Both the position numbers and the translations under genes were made by a program. From Olivibacter jilunii (lineage in GTDB: Bacteria > Bacteroidota > Bacteroidia > Sphingobacteriales > Sphingobacteriaceae), in assembly GCF_900607235.1 (NCBI RefSeq), contig NZ_LR027857.1, forward strand, positions 1 to 64,000: DNA of 64,000 nucleotides, read 5' to 3'. Of the stretch, positions 46,721 to 56,608 are shown in pieces. Every line of letters starts with the position of its first letter. Within the stretch, counting starts at the first letter, position 1. The notes below the pieces were generated by a model. That model saw nothing but the letters and a program-made list of their open reading frames with translations. It searched no databases and was not told the DNA's origin.

Positions 46721-48382
46721 TTAAGCCTTTTCTATACAAACGCCTAACTGATTATATCGCTGATAACGCTTTTCGTACAATTCGGTATATGTTATATTCG
46801 GATGGTAGACACGATCAAATCCTGGCCCCATCGCTTCCATCGCTTTTTCCACAGAAGGATAAATATCCGCTACGGTCGCCGCGAACATAGCAGCGCCAAG
46901 TGCACAGGTTTGCTCCGATCGATGCACTTTAAGTGGCATTCCTAGAATATCAGCTAACATTTGCATAATGAAGGGCGATTTTTGAGCGATCCCCCCTACA
47001 CCAATTAGCCCCTTTACCGGAATGCCTTCTTCTTGAAATCGTTCTACTATCTTACGTGCACCAAAACAGGTTGCTTCAACCAATGAACGATATATACTAG
47101 GGGCGCTGCTTCCTAAAGTTAAGCCACTAACAAGACCTTTCAATTGCTGATTTGCGTCCGGTGTCCTTCGCCCATTTAACCAGTCAACCGCCAATTCGCT
47201 CGATTCGTCGAAAGTTAGTTTAGCAGCTTCATTTGCAAGTCCGTCCAATAATTGGTCCTGTAAACGAGCATACAGCTGGCGCGTTAAGATTGGGTCTGCA
47301 GAATTGGAGTTGGACAAATGTTGTACAGGCCATAAAAGCAGTTGTTTAAACCAAGCATATACATCCCCAAAAGCAGATTGTCCGGCCTCCAAGCCAATCA
47401 TCCCCGGGATGATCGAGCCGTTTACCTGTCCGCAGATTCCTCTTACAACCCGATGTCCCAATTCATGGGGCGGCACGATTAACATATCACAAGTAGAAGT
47501 TCCCATCACCTTACTTAGAAAATAAGGTTCTATCTGCCCTCCTACAGCCCCCATATGCGCATCCATGGCCCCAATACCGATTAAAACCTGTGTGGATAAA
47601 CCCAGACGATCAGCCCATTCCTCACTTAGGCTTCCGGCCAGTTGGTCAGCAGTATAAACCCTTTTGGGATAAGTTTTTACCACCTTCATCAAACGAGGAT
47701 CAAGTGTCGCAAAAAAATCATCAGAAGGTAATCCATCATACTCACTTGACCAGAGCCCTTTATGTCCCGCTGTGCAGATCCCTCTTTTGATTTGATCAGC
47801 GTGCTTTCCACCTGTTAGTAAAAAAGGCATCCAATCGCAATGTTCAACCCAAGTATAACATGCCTTATACACCGCTTCATCGGACTTCACTACATGGAGT
47901 AGTTTAGCCCAAAACCATTCAGAGGAATATATTCCACCCACATACTTCAAATAATCGATATTAAATTTTTTTGCTAAAGCATTTATAGCAGCAGCCTCCT
48001 CTACCGCGGTATGATCCTTCCAAAGAACAAACATGGCATTGGGATTATCGGCAAAGCCCGGCAAAAGGGCTAGCGGCGTACCGGCAGCGTCCACTGCAAC
48101 AGGTGTCGACCCTGTCGTGTCTACCGAAATGGCCCGAATATTAGCACGCACCACGCTGCCCGCCTGTTTCAGACAAGCCTTAATAGTTTGTTCTAAGCCT
48201 TCTATATAATCTTTGGGATGTTGACGAAATTGATTACGAATAGGATTGCAATACAAACCGTCTCGCCAACGCGGATAGGGGTGTACGGCGGCAGCTATCT
48301 CTTCCCCGGAATGCGCATCAACAATGAGCGCGCGCACGGAATCCGTGCCAAAATCTACACCTATACAGTAATTGGAATTCAT
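46721..48382 (-). CDS. AraB-type ribulokinase (FGGY family)
   Basis: 553 aa, the length of ribulokinases and longer than fuculo- or rhamnulokinases. N-terminal phosphate motif GVDFGTDSVRAL (8-19), the AraB-typical YPRWRDGLYC and FRQHPKDYIEGLE, MFVLWKDHTA, and C-terminal GVGGIAQKSPFIMQMLAD. AraB enzymes phosphorylate L- and D-ribulose at C5. No araA or araD is nearby; FucP and FucI are, so the substrate is more likely D-ribulose made from D-arabinose by FucI, or L-fuculose by relaxed specificity. First gene of the GH116/GTPase/FKBP operon or distal to FucP after a 160-nt repeat-rich gap. Confidence 0.85.
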   Translation of the reverse strand: MNSNYCIGVDFGTDSVRALIVDAHSGEEIAAAVHPYPRWRDGLYCNPIRNQFRQHPKDYIEGLEQTIKACLKQAGSVVRANIRAISVDTTGSTPVAVDAAGTPLALLPGFADNPNAMFVLWKDHTAVEEAAAINALAKKFNIDYLKYVGGIYSSEWFWAKLLHVVKSDEAVYKACYTWVEHCDWMPFLLTGGKHADQIKRGICTAGHKGLWSSEYDGLPSDDFFATLDPRLMKVVKTYPKRVYTADQLAGSLSEEWADRLGLSTQVLIGIGAMDAHMGAVGGQIEPYFLSKVMGTSTCDMLIVPPHELGHRVVRGICGQVNGSIIPGMIGLEAGQSAFGDVYAWFKQLLLWPVQHLSNSNSADPILTRQLYARLQDQLLDGLANEAAKLTFDESSELAVDWLNGRRTPDANQQLKGLVSGLTLGSSAPSIYRSLVEATCFGARKIVERFQEEGIPVKGLIGVGGIAQKSPFIMQMLADILGMPLKVHRSEQTCALGAAMFAATVADIYPSVEKAMEAMGPGFDRVYHPNITYTELYEKRYQRYNQLGVCIEKA

Positions 48383-48420
48383 TTCTTCAGCTTTATGCCA
48401 TAAGCAGTAAGCTATAGGCC

Positions 48421-48469
48421 ATTGGTTATTTGTTGTTCGTTATTGGTGATTAGTTACCGGTTATTCGTT
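48421..48469. repeat. heptamer array, 7 degenerate ATTGGTT units
   Basis: ATTGGTT, ATTTGTT, GTTCGTT, ATTGGTG, ATTAGTT, ACCGGTT and ATTCGTT run at a strict 7-bp period in the gap between fucP and the kinase gene. The unit is a rotation of the TTATTGG array at 7797. Confidence 0.7.
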
Positions 48470-48505
48470 GTGCCTTTCAGACAGGAGTTGTTGAACAGTT
48501 GGTCG

Positions 48506-48537
48506 ACTATTTAACCACTCAACTATTTAACTACTTA
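48506..48537. repeat. octamer array, 4 ACTATTTA-like units
   Basis: ACTATTTA, ACCACTCA, ACTATTTA and ACTACTTA at a strict 8-bp period end 5 nt before the fucP stop codon. The same octamer family recurs at 51801-51840. Confidence 0.65.
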
Positions 48538-48542
48538 ACGTA

Positions 48543-49889
48543 TTAATGATGATGCAAGATAATCTCATTATCATGTTCTATTTTGCCGACCCCCCAGATC
48601 GCGTACCAAGCAATGAACGCAAAACATAGCATCGGAATGAAAAACGCTACAGACATACTTGAATGATCGGCAACTACGCCCATAATAGGTGGACAAAAGG
48701 CTCCTCCTGCTACTGCCATAACAAGAAAAGAGGATGCTTTTTTTGTAAGCGACCCCAAGCCGTGGATTCCTAAAGCAAAAATAGTTGGGAACATGACAGA
48801 CATAAAGAAGTAGCAGCTAAATAAGGCGATAACAGAGCCCCAACCTAATGCTAACTGTACGAAAACCATTAAGGCTGTATTAATAAGCGCATAAATAGCC
48901 AGCAATTTTTTAGGTTTTAGAAATTTCATGAGATACGCCCCGGATATTCTCCCTATCCAGAATAAGCCCATGCCTCCGATTGCAAGAATTACGGAGGCTG
49001 CCTGCTCTGCATTCTTCGGCATAAAGACCTCTCCAAAATAACCTAAGTGTTGCATCATGTTAGCGACCGGGCCTGTTACGTTTGGAATTTCTTCCGTTAC
49101 GTAGTTAATGAAGAAAGAATTAACACCAGTTTGGGCGGCCACATAAAGAAACTGAGCAATTACTGCAGCAATAAAGGCAGGATGTTTTAACAGTCGGCCC
49201 ATTTTCGGGTTCTCTTCAGACTCTTCCTCGCTTTTTTCCTCAATATCGGGTAATTTAATCAACATAAAAATAACAGCGACCACTACAACCACACAGCCGA
49301 TGCCCATATACGGTTTTACCAGCGAATCAAATTTTTCGGCGCCGTCCTGTTGTTCGGCACCGAAAATAAACAAACCACCCATCAAAGGTCCTAAAATCCA
49401 CCCCAGTCCGTTGAACGACTGGGAAATATTGATACGCCGTGCTGCAAACTCCTCCTCTTGCGAGCCTAACACGGTAGAATAGGGATTCGCGGCTGTTTCC
49501 AAACAGGCCAGTCCGCAAGCAATTACAAATAAGGCTAGCAAAAAGGGAATAAAAGCTTCAAATTTTGCTGCCGGATAAAACAAAAACGCTCCTATCCCAA
49601 AAAGGGTTAGTCCCAGAATAATTCCCTTTTGATATCCGTAACGTTTCATAAAAATGCCCGCAGGGATGGCCATTGCCAAGTAACCGATATAAAGGGAAAA
49701 TTGGACAAATCCGGATTGCGCCTTAGAAACCTGTAGCGTATCCTGAAAGTGCTTATCCAACACGTCCAATAAACCATGAGCAAAGCCCCATAGCAAAAAA
49801 AGACTGCAGATAAACATAAAAGGAACGAGGTAGTTTATACCATCCTTGGTTCGGAAAAGCGACCCTGTTGTTTTTTTATTCATAAACAT
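48543..49889 (-). CDS. fucP: L-fucose:proton symporter, FucP family
   Basis: 448-aa major-facilitator transporter with about 12 membrane spans in the inner membrane. FucP hallmarks are PFMFICSLFLLWGFAHGLLDVLDKHF in the first span region and the ACLETAANPYSTVLGSQE motif. It would import L-fucose (FucP proteins also take D-arabinose) from the periplasm. It starts 3 nt after the fucI stop codon, so the two are cotranscribed; M3 (49881-49883) is an alternative start. Confidence 0.92.
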   Translation of the reverse strand: MFMNKKTTGSLFRTKDGINYLVPFMFICSLFLLWGFAHGLLDVLDKHFQDTLQVSKAQSGFVQFSLYIGYLAMAIPAGIFMKRYGYQKGIILGLTLFGIGAFLFYPAAKFEAFIPFLLALFVIACGLACLETAANPYSTVLGSQEEEFAARRINISQSFNGLGWILGPLMGGLFIFGAEQQDGAEKFDSLVKPYMGIGCVVVVVAVIFMLIKLPDIEEKSEEESEENPKMGRLLKHPAFIAAVIAQFLYVAAQTGVNSFFINYVTEEIPNVTGPVANMMQHLGYFGEVFMPKNAEQAASVILAIGGMGLFWIGRISGAYLMKFLKPKKLLAIYALINTALMVFVQLALGWGSVIALFSCYFFMSVMFPTIFALGIHGLGSLTKKASSFLVMAVAGGAFCPPIMGVVADHSSMSVAFFIPMLCFAFIAWYAIWGVGKIEHDNEIILHHH

Positions 49890-49892
49890 GGC

Positions 49893-51656
49893 TTATTTAT
49901 ATAGTGGTCCATAACTGGCACAGGCGCGGTAATCAGCACCTTCATGGTCCATACCAAAGGCATTCCAGGCGCTGGGTCTAAAAATGCGAGGGGATTCAAC
50001 GTTATGCATACAAACAGGGATCCGAAGCATGGATGCCAGCGTCAATAGATCGGCACCGATATGTCCATGACTAATAGCGCCGTGGTTGGAGCCCCAAGCA
50101 GCCATTACACTATAAACGTCACGAAACGCGCCTTCTCCTGTGGTTTTCGGTACAAACCAAGTAGTTGGCCATGTGCGATCCGTTCGTTCATCCAGTAACC
50201 TATTCACATTTTCCGGAAGCTCGACAGTCCACCCTTCGGCCAGTTGCAATACCGGTCCTACACCTTTCACCAGATTTAAACGACACATCGTAACCGGCAT
50301 ACCGCCCTCTGTCAAAAATTTGGACGAATAGCCGCCTCCTCTAAAATAATCGAGATTTGCCGGATGCCAAGTGGTCGCTGCTAAGCAAGCTTCCACTTCT
50401 TCATCGCTAATTTCCCAATGTGGTTTCATCACAGGCTCTCCTTCGTATTTCTGTTTACCGGTGCCATCCAGCGTAGCGGCTCCGGAGTTAATTAAATGGA
50501 TAAAGCCATGTTGAGCAACACCTGTAGGCCGCCAACCCGAAACACGCTCAACCGCATCCGGGCTCCAAAAGGTTCGGACATCGGCAAAAATCTGCGCTTT
50601 ATTCGTCAATAAGTAATTAAACAGCATGGACACCCCGTTCAACGAATCGTTTTCGGTAGCTACTATAAAGGGGGCACGTTTGCCATTCCAATCGAAGGAA
50701 GAATTCAGCAATGCTTCTGAAAAATCGCCGTTCGGCAGGAAATCGGTCCATTGGCGTTGCCCTTGGAAGCCCGATACCAAGGCATGATGCCCGTGTGCTT
50801 CTTCAGCATAGCCCATATCCTTTAACTTTTTGTTCCCGATCATGAGGTCGCGGATAATAAGGGTCATTTTCACTACAAATTCCCAATCGTTATCTTTTTC
50901 GGCGCGCGATTTTACTTTATGAGATTGATTAAAATCCTCACCTTCTTTACAGTATTTTTTTGTCCAAGCTAGCGCCCGTTCATATTCATCCTGATCAAAC
51001 AAATTCAGTTGAATTCTGCGTAGCACTTCTGACGAATCAACGTATTCATTACGCATGCCTAAATAATTCTGAAAAAAGTCAGCATCAACGATTGATCCCA
51101 CTATGCCCATAGAAACCGAACCAATGGCTAAATACGATTTTCCGCGCATGATGGCTACTGCTAAACCCGCGCGTGCAAAGCTCAACAGTTTTTCTTTTAC
51201 ATCATCCGGAATAAAGCGATCTCCCATATCTTGTACATCCTCGCCATAGATACCAAAAGCTGGAAGTCCCTTTTGGTTGTGGGCCGCAAGGGTAGCTGCC
51301 AAATACACCGCACCAGGGCGTTCTGTCCCATTGAAACCCCAAATTGCTTTCGGCAACAAGGGATTCATATCCATTGTTTCTGAACCATAACACCAGCAAG
51401 GTGTTACAGACAAAGAAACACCGACATTTTCGGCTTCGAACTTTTGTGCACAATCGGCGGCCTCCCTTACGCCGCCGATACAAGTATCGGCAATCACACA
51501 TTGCACCGGACTTCCGTCAGGGTAACGCAACTCTGACTGAAATAAAGCAGCCACATCCTGCGCCATATTCATAGTCGTTTCTTCCAATGATTCGCGGATA
51601 CCTCCTAAGCGGCCGTCGATAATGGGCCTAATTCCTATTTTGGGATAGTTGTTCAT
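49893..51656 (-). CDS. fucI: L-fucose (D-arabinose) isomerase
   Basis: FucI, 587 aa (E. coli enzyme 591). Manganese ligands line up with the E. coli enzyme: E335 (ATENDSLNG), D359 (IFADVRTFW) and a His in [12 protein letters not shown] (about 526). It converts L-fucose to L-fuculose and equally D-arabinose to D-ribulose, being historically also a D-arabinose isomerase. It is followed by fucP and an AraB-type kinase. No fuculose-1-phosphate aldolase is present in the window, which favours the D-arabinose reaction or an aldolase elsewhere. Confidence 0.95.
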   Translation of the reverse strand: MNNYPKIGIRPIIDGRLGGIRESLEETTMNMAQDVAALFQSELRYPDGSPVQCVIADTCIGGVREAADCAQKFEAENVGVSLSVTPCWCYGSETMDMNPLLPKAIWGFNGTERPGAVYLAATLAAHNQKGLPAFGIYGEDVQDMGDRFIPDDVKEKLLSFARAGLAVAIMRGKSYLAIGSVSMGIVGSIVDADFFQNYLGMRNEYVDSSEVLRRIQLNLFDQDEYERALAWTKKYCKEGEDFNQSHKVKSRAEKDNDWEFVVKMTLIIRDLMIGNKKLKDMGYAEEAHGHHALVSGFQGQRQWTDFLPNGDFSEALLNSSFDWNGKRAPFIVATENDSLNGVSMLFNYLLTNKAQIFADVRTFWSPDAVERVSGWRPTGVAQHGFIHLINSGAATLDGTGKQKYEGEPVMKPHWEISDEEVEACLAATTWHPANLDYFRGGGYSSKFLTEGGMPVTMCRLNLVKGVGPVLQLAEGWTVELPENVNRLLDERTDRTWPTTWFVPKTTGEGAFRDVYSVMAAWGSNHGAISHGHIGADLLTLASMLRIPVCMHNVESPRIFRPSAWNAFGMDHEGADYRACASYGPLYK

Positions 51657-51671
51657 TTATTAATCGTGTTA

Positions 51672-51699
51672 AATTCAAAAGTCAAAAGTCAAAATTCAA
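51672..51699. repeat. heptamer array, 4 x AATTCAA/AAGTCAA
   Basis: AATTCAA, AAGTCAA, AAGTCAA and AATTCAA at a 7-bp period, 15 nt upstream of fucI. The rest of the 183-nt gap (51700-51800) contains further loose 7-nt repeats of the TGCCACT/ACTCATG kind but no recognisable promoter. Confidence 0.65.
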
Positions 51700-51800
51700 A
51701 ACCCTGTCAGTACGTGCTACTGCCACTCTTATAATCCAGTTGCCACTGCCACAACTCACTCATGACTCCTCATTCCAATCTACCGGCAGACAGGCATCCA

Positions 51801-51840
51801 CTACTTAACTATTTTCCTACTCAACCATTTTACGATTTCC
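51801..51840. repeat. octamer array, 5 degenerate CTACTTAA-like units
   Basis: CTACTTAA, CTATTTTC, CTACTCAA, CCATTTTA and CGATTTCC run at an 8-bp period up to the stop codon of the DUF6786-like gene. The same unit family is seen at 48506-48537. Confidence 0.5.
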
Positions 51841-53087
51841 TACTCAATTTTCGCTTCCTTCAACGATATTCCGAGCACCTTTTGCGCAATGGTGTCTAAG
51901 TCCTCTTCCTCGCCGGTAAAATGAAAGACATAATGGTGATGTGTCAATTCTTCTTTAGGCTTTAAAAAAGCAGCCGGTGATACGCTTTCAATTTCATAAA
52001 AAGGCCCCATCTGACTGCCGTCTGCTAACGGACCATCATTATAAGCATTCATTGCATCGCCGGTAAAGGGGTCCTTATCCGGTGTCCACTCTTGGTTGAG
52101 ATAAGTTGCTTTCGGGTGAATATCGAAATAAGTGATGGTTAACACTTTCGTGTCCGCAGCATAGCTGCCTGCAATTGGCTTAACGCGTTGAGGAGGTATG
52201 CCGAGCTTCCCTCGCGATTTTCCATCAGCCTTAAACAACAGCACGCTATCCTTTGCGATCAGTCTGTCCTTTGATATCTCTCCGAAATAATCCGTAGTAG
52301 CAATTTTACCCTTAACTTCCTTCTCAAACGGAATTATAATGACGGTTTTAGGCGTCGGAGTGAACATATCTAAGCTCCATAGACAAGGTGCGCCACTTTG
52401 CTTATCCCAAGCTTTGTCACCTTGATTAAGGATTTTATTAGTTGTTCGAAAACCTACTGTTTTTATGCTTTCACTCCAAGAAAGTCCCAGTACTTGCTCG
52501 ATATCCTTTTTTTCAAGAATTTCGATGTTTCTCGAAAGTTGGATTTGTAGCTCAGTACCGGCATAATTCGTAATCGCAGTCTGCTTATGAAGCGTTACCT
52601 CTCTATCATTGGAAGCGCTGACTTCCCAAGGCTCTGTATCTACTGCCGACGGAGTATGCCAATTAGCAAACTCCATTGTGCTTTTCGGTTCAAAGAACAA
52701 AGAGAACTTCCCGCCTTCCGGCCCTAACCATAACCTATCTTCGCCTCCGTAAGCATTCATGTGCTCATCTTTCTTATCAAAAGCAGCGTAGTTGATCCAG
52801 CCAAAACTTCTACCCCTTTCTCCATCTGCCGTACTGGTAAATACCTTTGCTTGATATTTGGGCGAGACTACCACCTGCGCATCTCCGTGCACATCTTTAA
52901 GCACAATAACACTATCCCGTTTAGATAAAAAGGCAATATCATAACCGAACGAGCCGGGTTTATAGGTGGTCATTTCTTTAGAGGCTATCGTTGCTTGTTT
53001 ATCTGATTTTTTTGACGATTGACTGCAAGCAACACTAAAAAGAGCCAGTATGCTTGAGACAATAATACGCTGCTTCATTCTTTTCAT
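51840..53087 (-). CDS. periplasmic lipoprotein of unknown function (DUF6786-like)
   Basis: 415 aa from the ATG at 53085-53087, just after the GH172 stop codon; it begins the lipoprotein signal MKRMKQRIIVSSILALFSVAC. A longer frame upstream overlaps GH172 by 77 nt and is unlikely. The mature part is beta-rich (GRSFGWINYAAFDKKDEHMN, HHHYVFHFTGEEEDLD). From memory it resembles the uncharacterised DUF6786 family, with modest certainty; no catalytic motif is obvious. Tight linkage to GH172 and the position before fucI suggest a role in handling the released sugar. Confidence 0.7.
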   Translation of the reverse strand: MKRMKQRIIVSSILALFSVACSQSSKKSDKQATIASKEMTTYKPGSFGYDIAFLSKRDSVIVLKDVHGDAQVVVSPKYQAKVFTSTADGERGRSFGWINYAAFDKKDEHMNAYGGEDRLWLGPEGGKFSLFFEPKSTMEFANWHTPSAVDTEPWEVSASNDREVTLHKQTAITNYAGTELQIQLSRNIEILEKKDIEQVLGLSWSESIKTVGFRTTNKILNQGDKAWDKQSGAPCLWSLDMFTPTPKTVIIIPFEKEVKGKIATTDYFGEISKDRLIAKDSVLLFKADGKSRGKLGIPPQRVKPIAGSYAADTKVLTITYFDIHPKATYLNQEWTPDKDPFTGDAMNAYNDGPLADGSQMGPFYEIESVSPAAFLKPKEELTHHHYVFHFTGEEEDLDTIAQKVLGISLKEAKIE

Positions 53088-53088
53088 C

Positions 53089-54279
53089 TTAGTTAACTTC
53101 CAAATCGTTTTTCGCCGGTAATTTCGGAAAACGAGCATGGGGCTCGCGTTGATACCAGAAAGCAACGGTAATAATATCCGATTTTTGCGGTAAATATCGT
53201 CCCTCGGAACGCCATCCTAAGTCTTGAATCGTCACCTTCAGATCACTATCGAAGCGGATTGGGTCCATAATGTGCCAGCGATACATGCCAAAGCGTTGTT
53301 GCGCTTGATAGACACCGTCTGGACGGATCACCTGATGCAAACCGGCGAAGGGCGTGCAGTATTCCTGATATTGATGTGTTTTCTTATTTTCAAAATTGTA
53401 AGAACCGCAGAAGTAATCCTCGGTACCCGTACCTACAATAGTAGCGAAGTCTTTATCGCCATCCATAAAGAACTTAATCTCGCCTTCACCCCACCAGCCG
53501 TTATTGTTTACGCCTACGCCCATGTAGGTACCTACATAATGACCTTTTCCTTTGACGCCATCTAAAATGGTGTGAAGCGAAGTTGAATTTGGATTTGAAC
53601 GGCGGTATTGTGCATGTAAATAAGCCTCCTCTTCCCCTACATCTGTTAACGTATAATCTACCTGATAATACAGGTTCATGGGTTCGCTGTTAATATTTTC
53701 AACCGTAATTCTACATTTTTTTCGGAACGGCATCTTCCAATAACAATTAAAGGCACTACCCGGATTCACCGTGACTGCCATAGAGCTCAACGGAGCGAAT
53801 TCGTTCCAAGCCATTCCGAAAAAAGCACCAACCGGAGCTTCAATAGAAGGCTCCGTTTCATCATCCCAATAGAAACGGATAATAGAGTAACTCCAATTGC
53901 CTGTAGGTGTCATCCAGATATGCTGCACCGCCCCTGGGCCTTCCATTTCAGCAATCGTGAAGGTCTCGCCTCCATTGATAGTAATATAAGGATTCACTTT
54001 CCAACCAAGACCTAAGTCACGTGCCTGAGAGGCGGAATTCGCTACATTTCGCTGACCTGCCTGCTTAACCGGATCTGCCATACCGCCCTTTCCTTTAGCA
54101 CCGGAAAAATTTTCGGGACTAATTGAACGGGTTTTGGCATCCGATAACTTGGACAGCGTGCCCATGTTCATGTCGAGACCATTGAATGCGCCCTGTTGCT
54201 GTGCGTACGTAAATGAATAAATGAAAAGACCGATTAGCGCTGCCAGAAATTTTTTCATCATATTTTTCTTAAGGTTCAT
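53089..54279 (-). CDS. GH172-family (DUF2961) glycoside hydrolase
   Basis: 396 aa with signal peptide (MKKFLAALIGLFIYSFTYA, starting at M8). DUF2961 hallmarks are ITINGGETFTIAEMEGPGAVQHIWMTPTG, the N-terminal jelly roll, and GTGTEDYF (283-290) with a conserved Glu, E287, expected in the active site. Characterised GH172 members are difructose-dianhydride-forming alpha-D-fructofuranosidases and exo-alpha-D-arabinofuranosidases. Given FucI and a ribulokinase just downstream, D-arabinofuranose is the attractive product. It is preceded by a LacI-type operator at 54346, so this starts a transcription unit. Confidence 0.85.
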   Translation of the reverse strand: MNLKKNMMKKFLAALIGLFIYSFTYAQQQGAFNGLDMNMGTLSKLSDAKTRSISPENFSGAKGKGGMADPVKQAGQRNVANSASQARDLGLGWKVNPYITINGGETFTIAEMEGPGAVQHIWMTPTGNWSYSIIRFYWDDETEPSIEAPVGAFFGMAWNEFAPLSSMAVTVNPGSAFNCYWKMPFRKKCRITVENINSEPMNLYYQVDYTLTDVGEEEAYLHAQYRRSNPNSTSLHTILDGVKGKGHYVGTYMGVGVNNNGWWGEGEIKFFMDGDKDFATIVGTGTEDYFCGSYNFENKKTHQYQEYCTPFAGLHQVIRPDGVYQAQQRFGMYRWHIMDPIRFDSDLKVTIQDLGWRSEGRYLPQKSDIITVAFWYQREPHARFPKLPAKNDLEVN

Positions 54280-54345
54280 AAAAGCATTAGTTTAATAATT
54301 GGAAACCGATTGCCGGTTATCTTCATTTTGGTTTTACAATAGTAA

Positions 54346-54361
54346 GCTTAATCGTTTAAAC
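54346..54361. promoter_or_regulatory. LacI-type operator before the GH172 gene
   Basis: GCTTAATCGTTTAAAC, palindromic except at two base pairs. Three nt farther upstream (54365-54372) the coding strand reads TTTATTTG, close to a -7 TAnnTTTG box, so the site would cover the transcription start. The same geometry is seen at 60070-60096. Confidence 0.6.
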
Positions 54362-54409
54362 AAACAAATAAAAGCCATTTATTTTTTATCATTTCTTCAA
54401 CAATCCGTC

Positions 54410-54838
54410 TCACTGACCTTCGGCAATAACCGCCGTTTGGCCTAAAGAATAGATATTACTTGAATAGTTTACATCTTTTACTTTTGTCGAACCGTTTAGC
54501 TTAATGGTTATATGGTAAGTTTTAGCAATATCGGGAATTTCATAAATGAATTCTGAAGGTGCGTTTGACAATGTCGTATTGAAAACAGGAAGCGTTTTAG
54601 TCACGTTAACGATTTCCTTAACTTCAACAAAAACGTTGACCGGTAGTTCTATCTCGTTTGGAATATTGTCTGGAATATTCCATGTTAAGCGAACATGCTT
54701 ATCATCTACTCGCTGCATAGTTAATCCCTCAACGGCAGGTAAACTTACTCCATCTTTTCTTTCCAGCATATCGCGATCGTTACAACCGGTAAAAAAGAGC
54801 GCGGACAGCGAGAATATATATATAAGTACTATTTTCAT
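54410..54838 (-). CDS. small Fn3-like surface lipoprotein, PUL 3
   Basis: 142 aa with lipobox LFFTGC (about 14-19). A single fibronectin-III-like beta sandwich: VEGLTMQRVDDKHVRLTWNIP at the start and FIYEIPDIAKTYHITIKL near the end. It sits in the SusE position, 11 nt after susD, and is probably an accessory glycan-binding or spacer protein on the outer membrane. No family-level assignment beyond the fold. Confidence 0.7.
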   Translation of the reverse strand: MKIVLIYIFSLSALFFTGCNDRDMLERKDGVSLPAVEGLTMQRVDDKHVRLTWNIPDNIPNEIELPVNVFVEVKEIVNVTKTLPVFNTTLSNAPSEFIYEIPDIAKTYHITIKLNGSTKVKDVNYSSNIYSLGQTAVIAEGQ

Positions 54839-54849
54839 AATATGATAGT

Positions 54850-56601
54850 TTAATAGCCGGGATTTTGTTTATAACTACCTTTAGACCAATTCATCTGCGC
54901 TTGGGGGATCGGCAAAAATTCATCTCTACCTGCGGTAAAGCGCCCTTGATTATACCAATCAAATCGCGTTTTCTCTTTATTAATAAAAGCATTCATAACA
55001 GGTTCTAACTGTCCCCATCGCATCAAATCAAAAAAGCGTCGCCCCTCCATGGAAAATTCCAATCTGTTTTCCCACATCAAAGCCTGCCAAGCGAACTCTT
55101 TTGTCCAGGTCACGTTTACCCCAGGTTTATACGTTTCCACTTTATAATCCATCCACAAAGAACCATCCGGTTTATGCAAGCGCTGTGTACTGTTCGCGGC
55201 TCGTTGGCGTATACGATTAATCAATGGCAATGCTTCATTAAAGCGATCGAGCTGGATAAGTACCTCGGCCTTCCACAGTAAAACTTCGGAGTAGCGGATA
55301 ACTTTTTCATTCATCGAATTCATTACATAAAATGGCCGAAAAATACAGTCGCAATCGGGATGAACCTGTTCTTTCATGGAGTTGAAGTAGCCATATTGGA
55401 AAGGAGCGCGTGACCCTGATTCTTGATACAATAAATTATTATCGTATTTCCAGGGATAGCCTGGTATAGCAGCTGTATGACTTAATCGTGGATCAAATTC
55501 ATGACTTTTAAAAAATTCAACATAGGTATTGCCTTTCATTTCCGTATTGTTGTAGTTCTGGAAATCAGGCAAACCCGTTTCGTCTGTTTTAAAAGCATTG
55601 ATCATTGTATGTGAAACTTTATTGAAGTCGCAGCAGGTAAAGTATGGCGCCCACCAGGGAGCATTGAGCTCATTACCTCGATTGATATGACCATCCGTTG
55701 TGCCGTCATCAATGGAATATTGTATCTCCCAAAGCGCCTCCTTGGTAGCGTTATCGAATTCAATCATAAAATTATCTCCAAAGTCCGCTTGTAAATCATA
55801 AACAGCCCCGTCTACGGCCATAATTGCATCTAAGTGGTCCAATGCTCTCTGCAGCGTTTCCTTGTTAATGTTAATCACTTGATGCCGATCGTTTTGTTCG
55901 TATGCTCTAAAAAGCAAGGCCTTTGCAGCTAGCGCGTGTGCCGCATATTTTGTTGGTCGACCTTTTTCAGCTTGGGTCTCAGGCAAAATAGCTGCCGCAT
56001 CTTCGAAATTTTGAATAATCCAATCCCATAAAGGCAAATCATTCGCCATGCCATCCGGTCGATTCGAAATACCTTCTACCACTACTGCGTCAGAAGGTGT
56101 GTTCTCGTCAATTATGGGCACATATTTCCATCTTAGTTTCATACCAAGGTAGATCCATCCGCGTAGAAATTTCATTTCTGCGATTCGCTGATCCTTATTT
56201 GGAAACGTGGACGCATCTACCGCATTCAGTAAACGCAAAGCAATGTTTGCTCGGCTAATCCCAACATAACCGCGGTACCAAGGACCGTCGTTATTGCCGA
56301 CGTTTGGTGTTACACCGGTAAAGGTTTCCATTTCGTACCACGGTGTTTGATCACTCAAACCACCACCTCCCTTATAAGCGTCATCTGAACGAACAGATTG
56401 AATCCAGGGATTGTGTGTGTCTGCAAATCCCAACGAAGACATGTGTGAATAGGCGGCCACTACAAAACTTTCTATTTGAGCAGGGTCTTCTGCTTGACTT
56501 TGCGATAAAACACCCTTGGTGTCGACCTCTAAAAATTTCTGACACCCCGCTGATAAGATCAGTAAAGTCAGGGTTATATACAATTGAACTGTTTTCATCA
56601 T
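54850..56601 (-). CDS. SusD/RagB-family outer-membrane lipoprotein, PUL 3
   Basis: 583 aa. Lipobox LLILSAGC (about 13-20). SusD features include IESFVVAAYSHMSSLGFADTHN, KFLRGWIYLGMKLRW and the C-terminal LMWENRLEFSMEGRRFFDLMRWG. It lies 7 nt after susC. The ligand is unknown; the operon context points to a fucose- or D-arabinose-containing glycan. Confidence 0.93.
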   Translation of the reverse strand: MMKTVQLYITLTLLILSAGCQKFLEVDTKGVLSQSQAEDPAQIESFVVAAYSHMSSLGFADTHNPWIQSVRSDDAYKGGGGLSDQTPWYEMETFTGVTPNVGNNDGPWYRGYVGISRANIALRLLNAVDASTFPNKDQRIAEMKFLRGWIYLGMKLRWKYVPIIDENTPSDAVVVEGISNRPDGMANDLPLWDWIIQNFEDAAAILPETQAEKGRPTKYAAHALAAKALLFRAYEQNDRHQVININKETLQRALDHLDAIMAVDGAVYDLQADFGDNFMIEFDNATKEALWEIQYSIDDGTTDGHINRGNELNAPWWAPYFTCCDFNKVSHTMINAFKTDETGLPDFQNYNNTEMKGNTYVEFFKSHEFDPRLSHTAAIPGYPWKYDNNLLYQESGSRAPFQYGYFNSMKEQVHPDCDCIFRPFYVMNSMNEKVIRYSEVLLWKAEVLIQLDRFNEALPLINRIRQRAANSTQRLHKPDGSLWMDYKVETYKPGVNVTWTKEFAWQALMWENRLEFSMEGRRFFDLMRWGQLEPVMNAFINKEKTRFDWYNQGRFTAGRDEFLPIPQAQMNWSKGSYKQNPGY

Positions 56602-56608
56602 AATAAGA

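Noticed and set aside
46721-48382. Part of an L-arabinose araBAD operon
   Set aside because: The kinase is AraB-type, but no araA or araD homologue is in the window and its partners are FucP and FucI.
53088-53165. N-terminal extension of the DUF6786-like gene into the GH172 gene
   Set aside because: The extension overlaps GH172 codons and lacks signal-peptide character; the lipoprotein signal begins at 53087.
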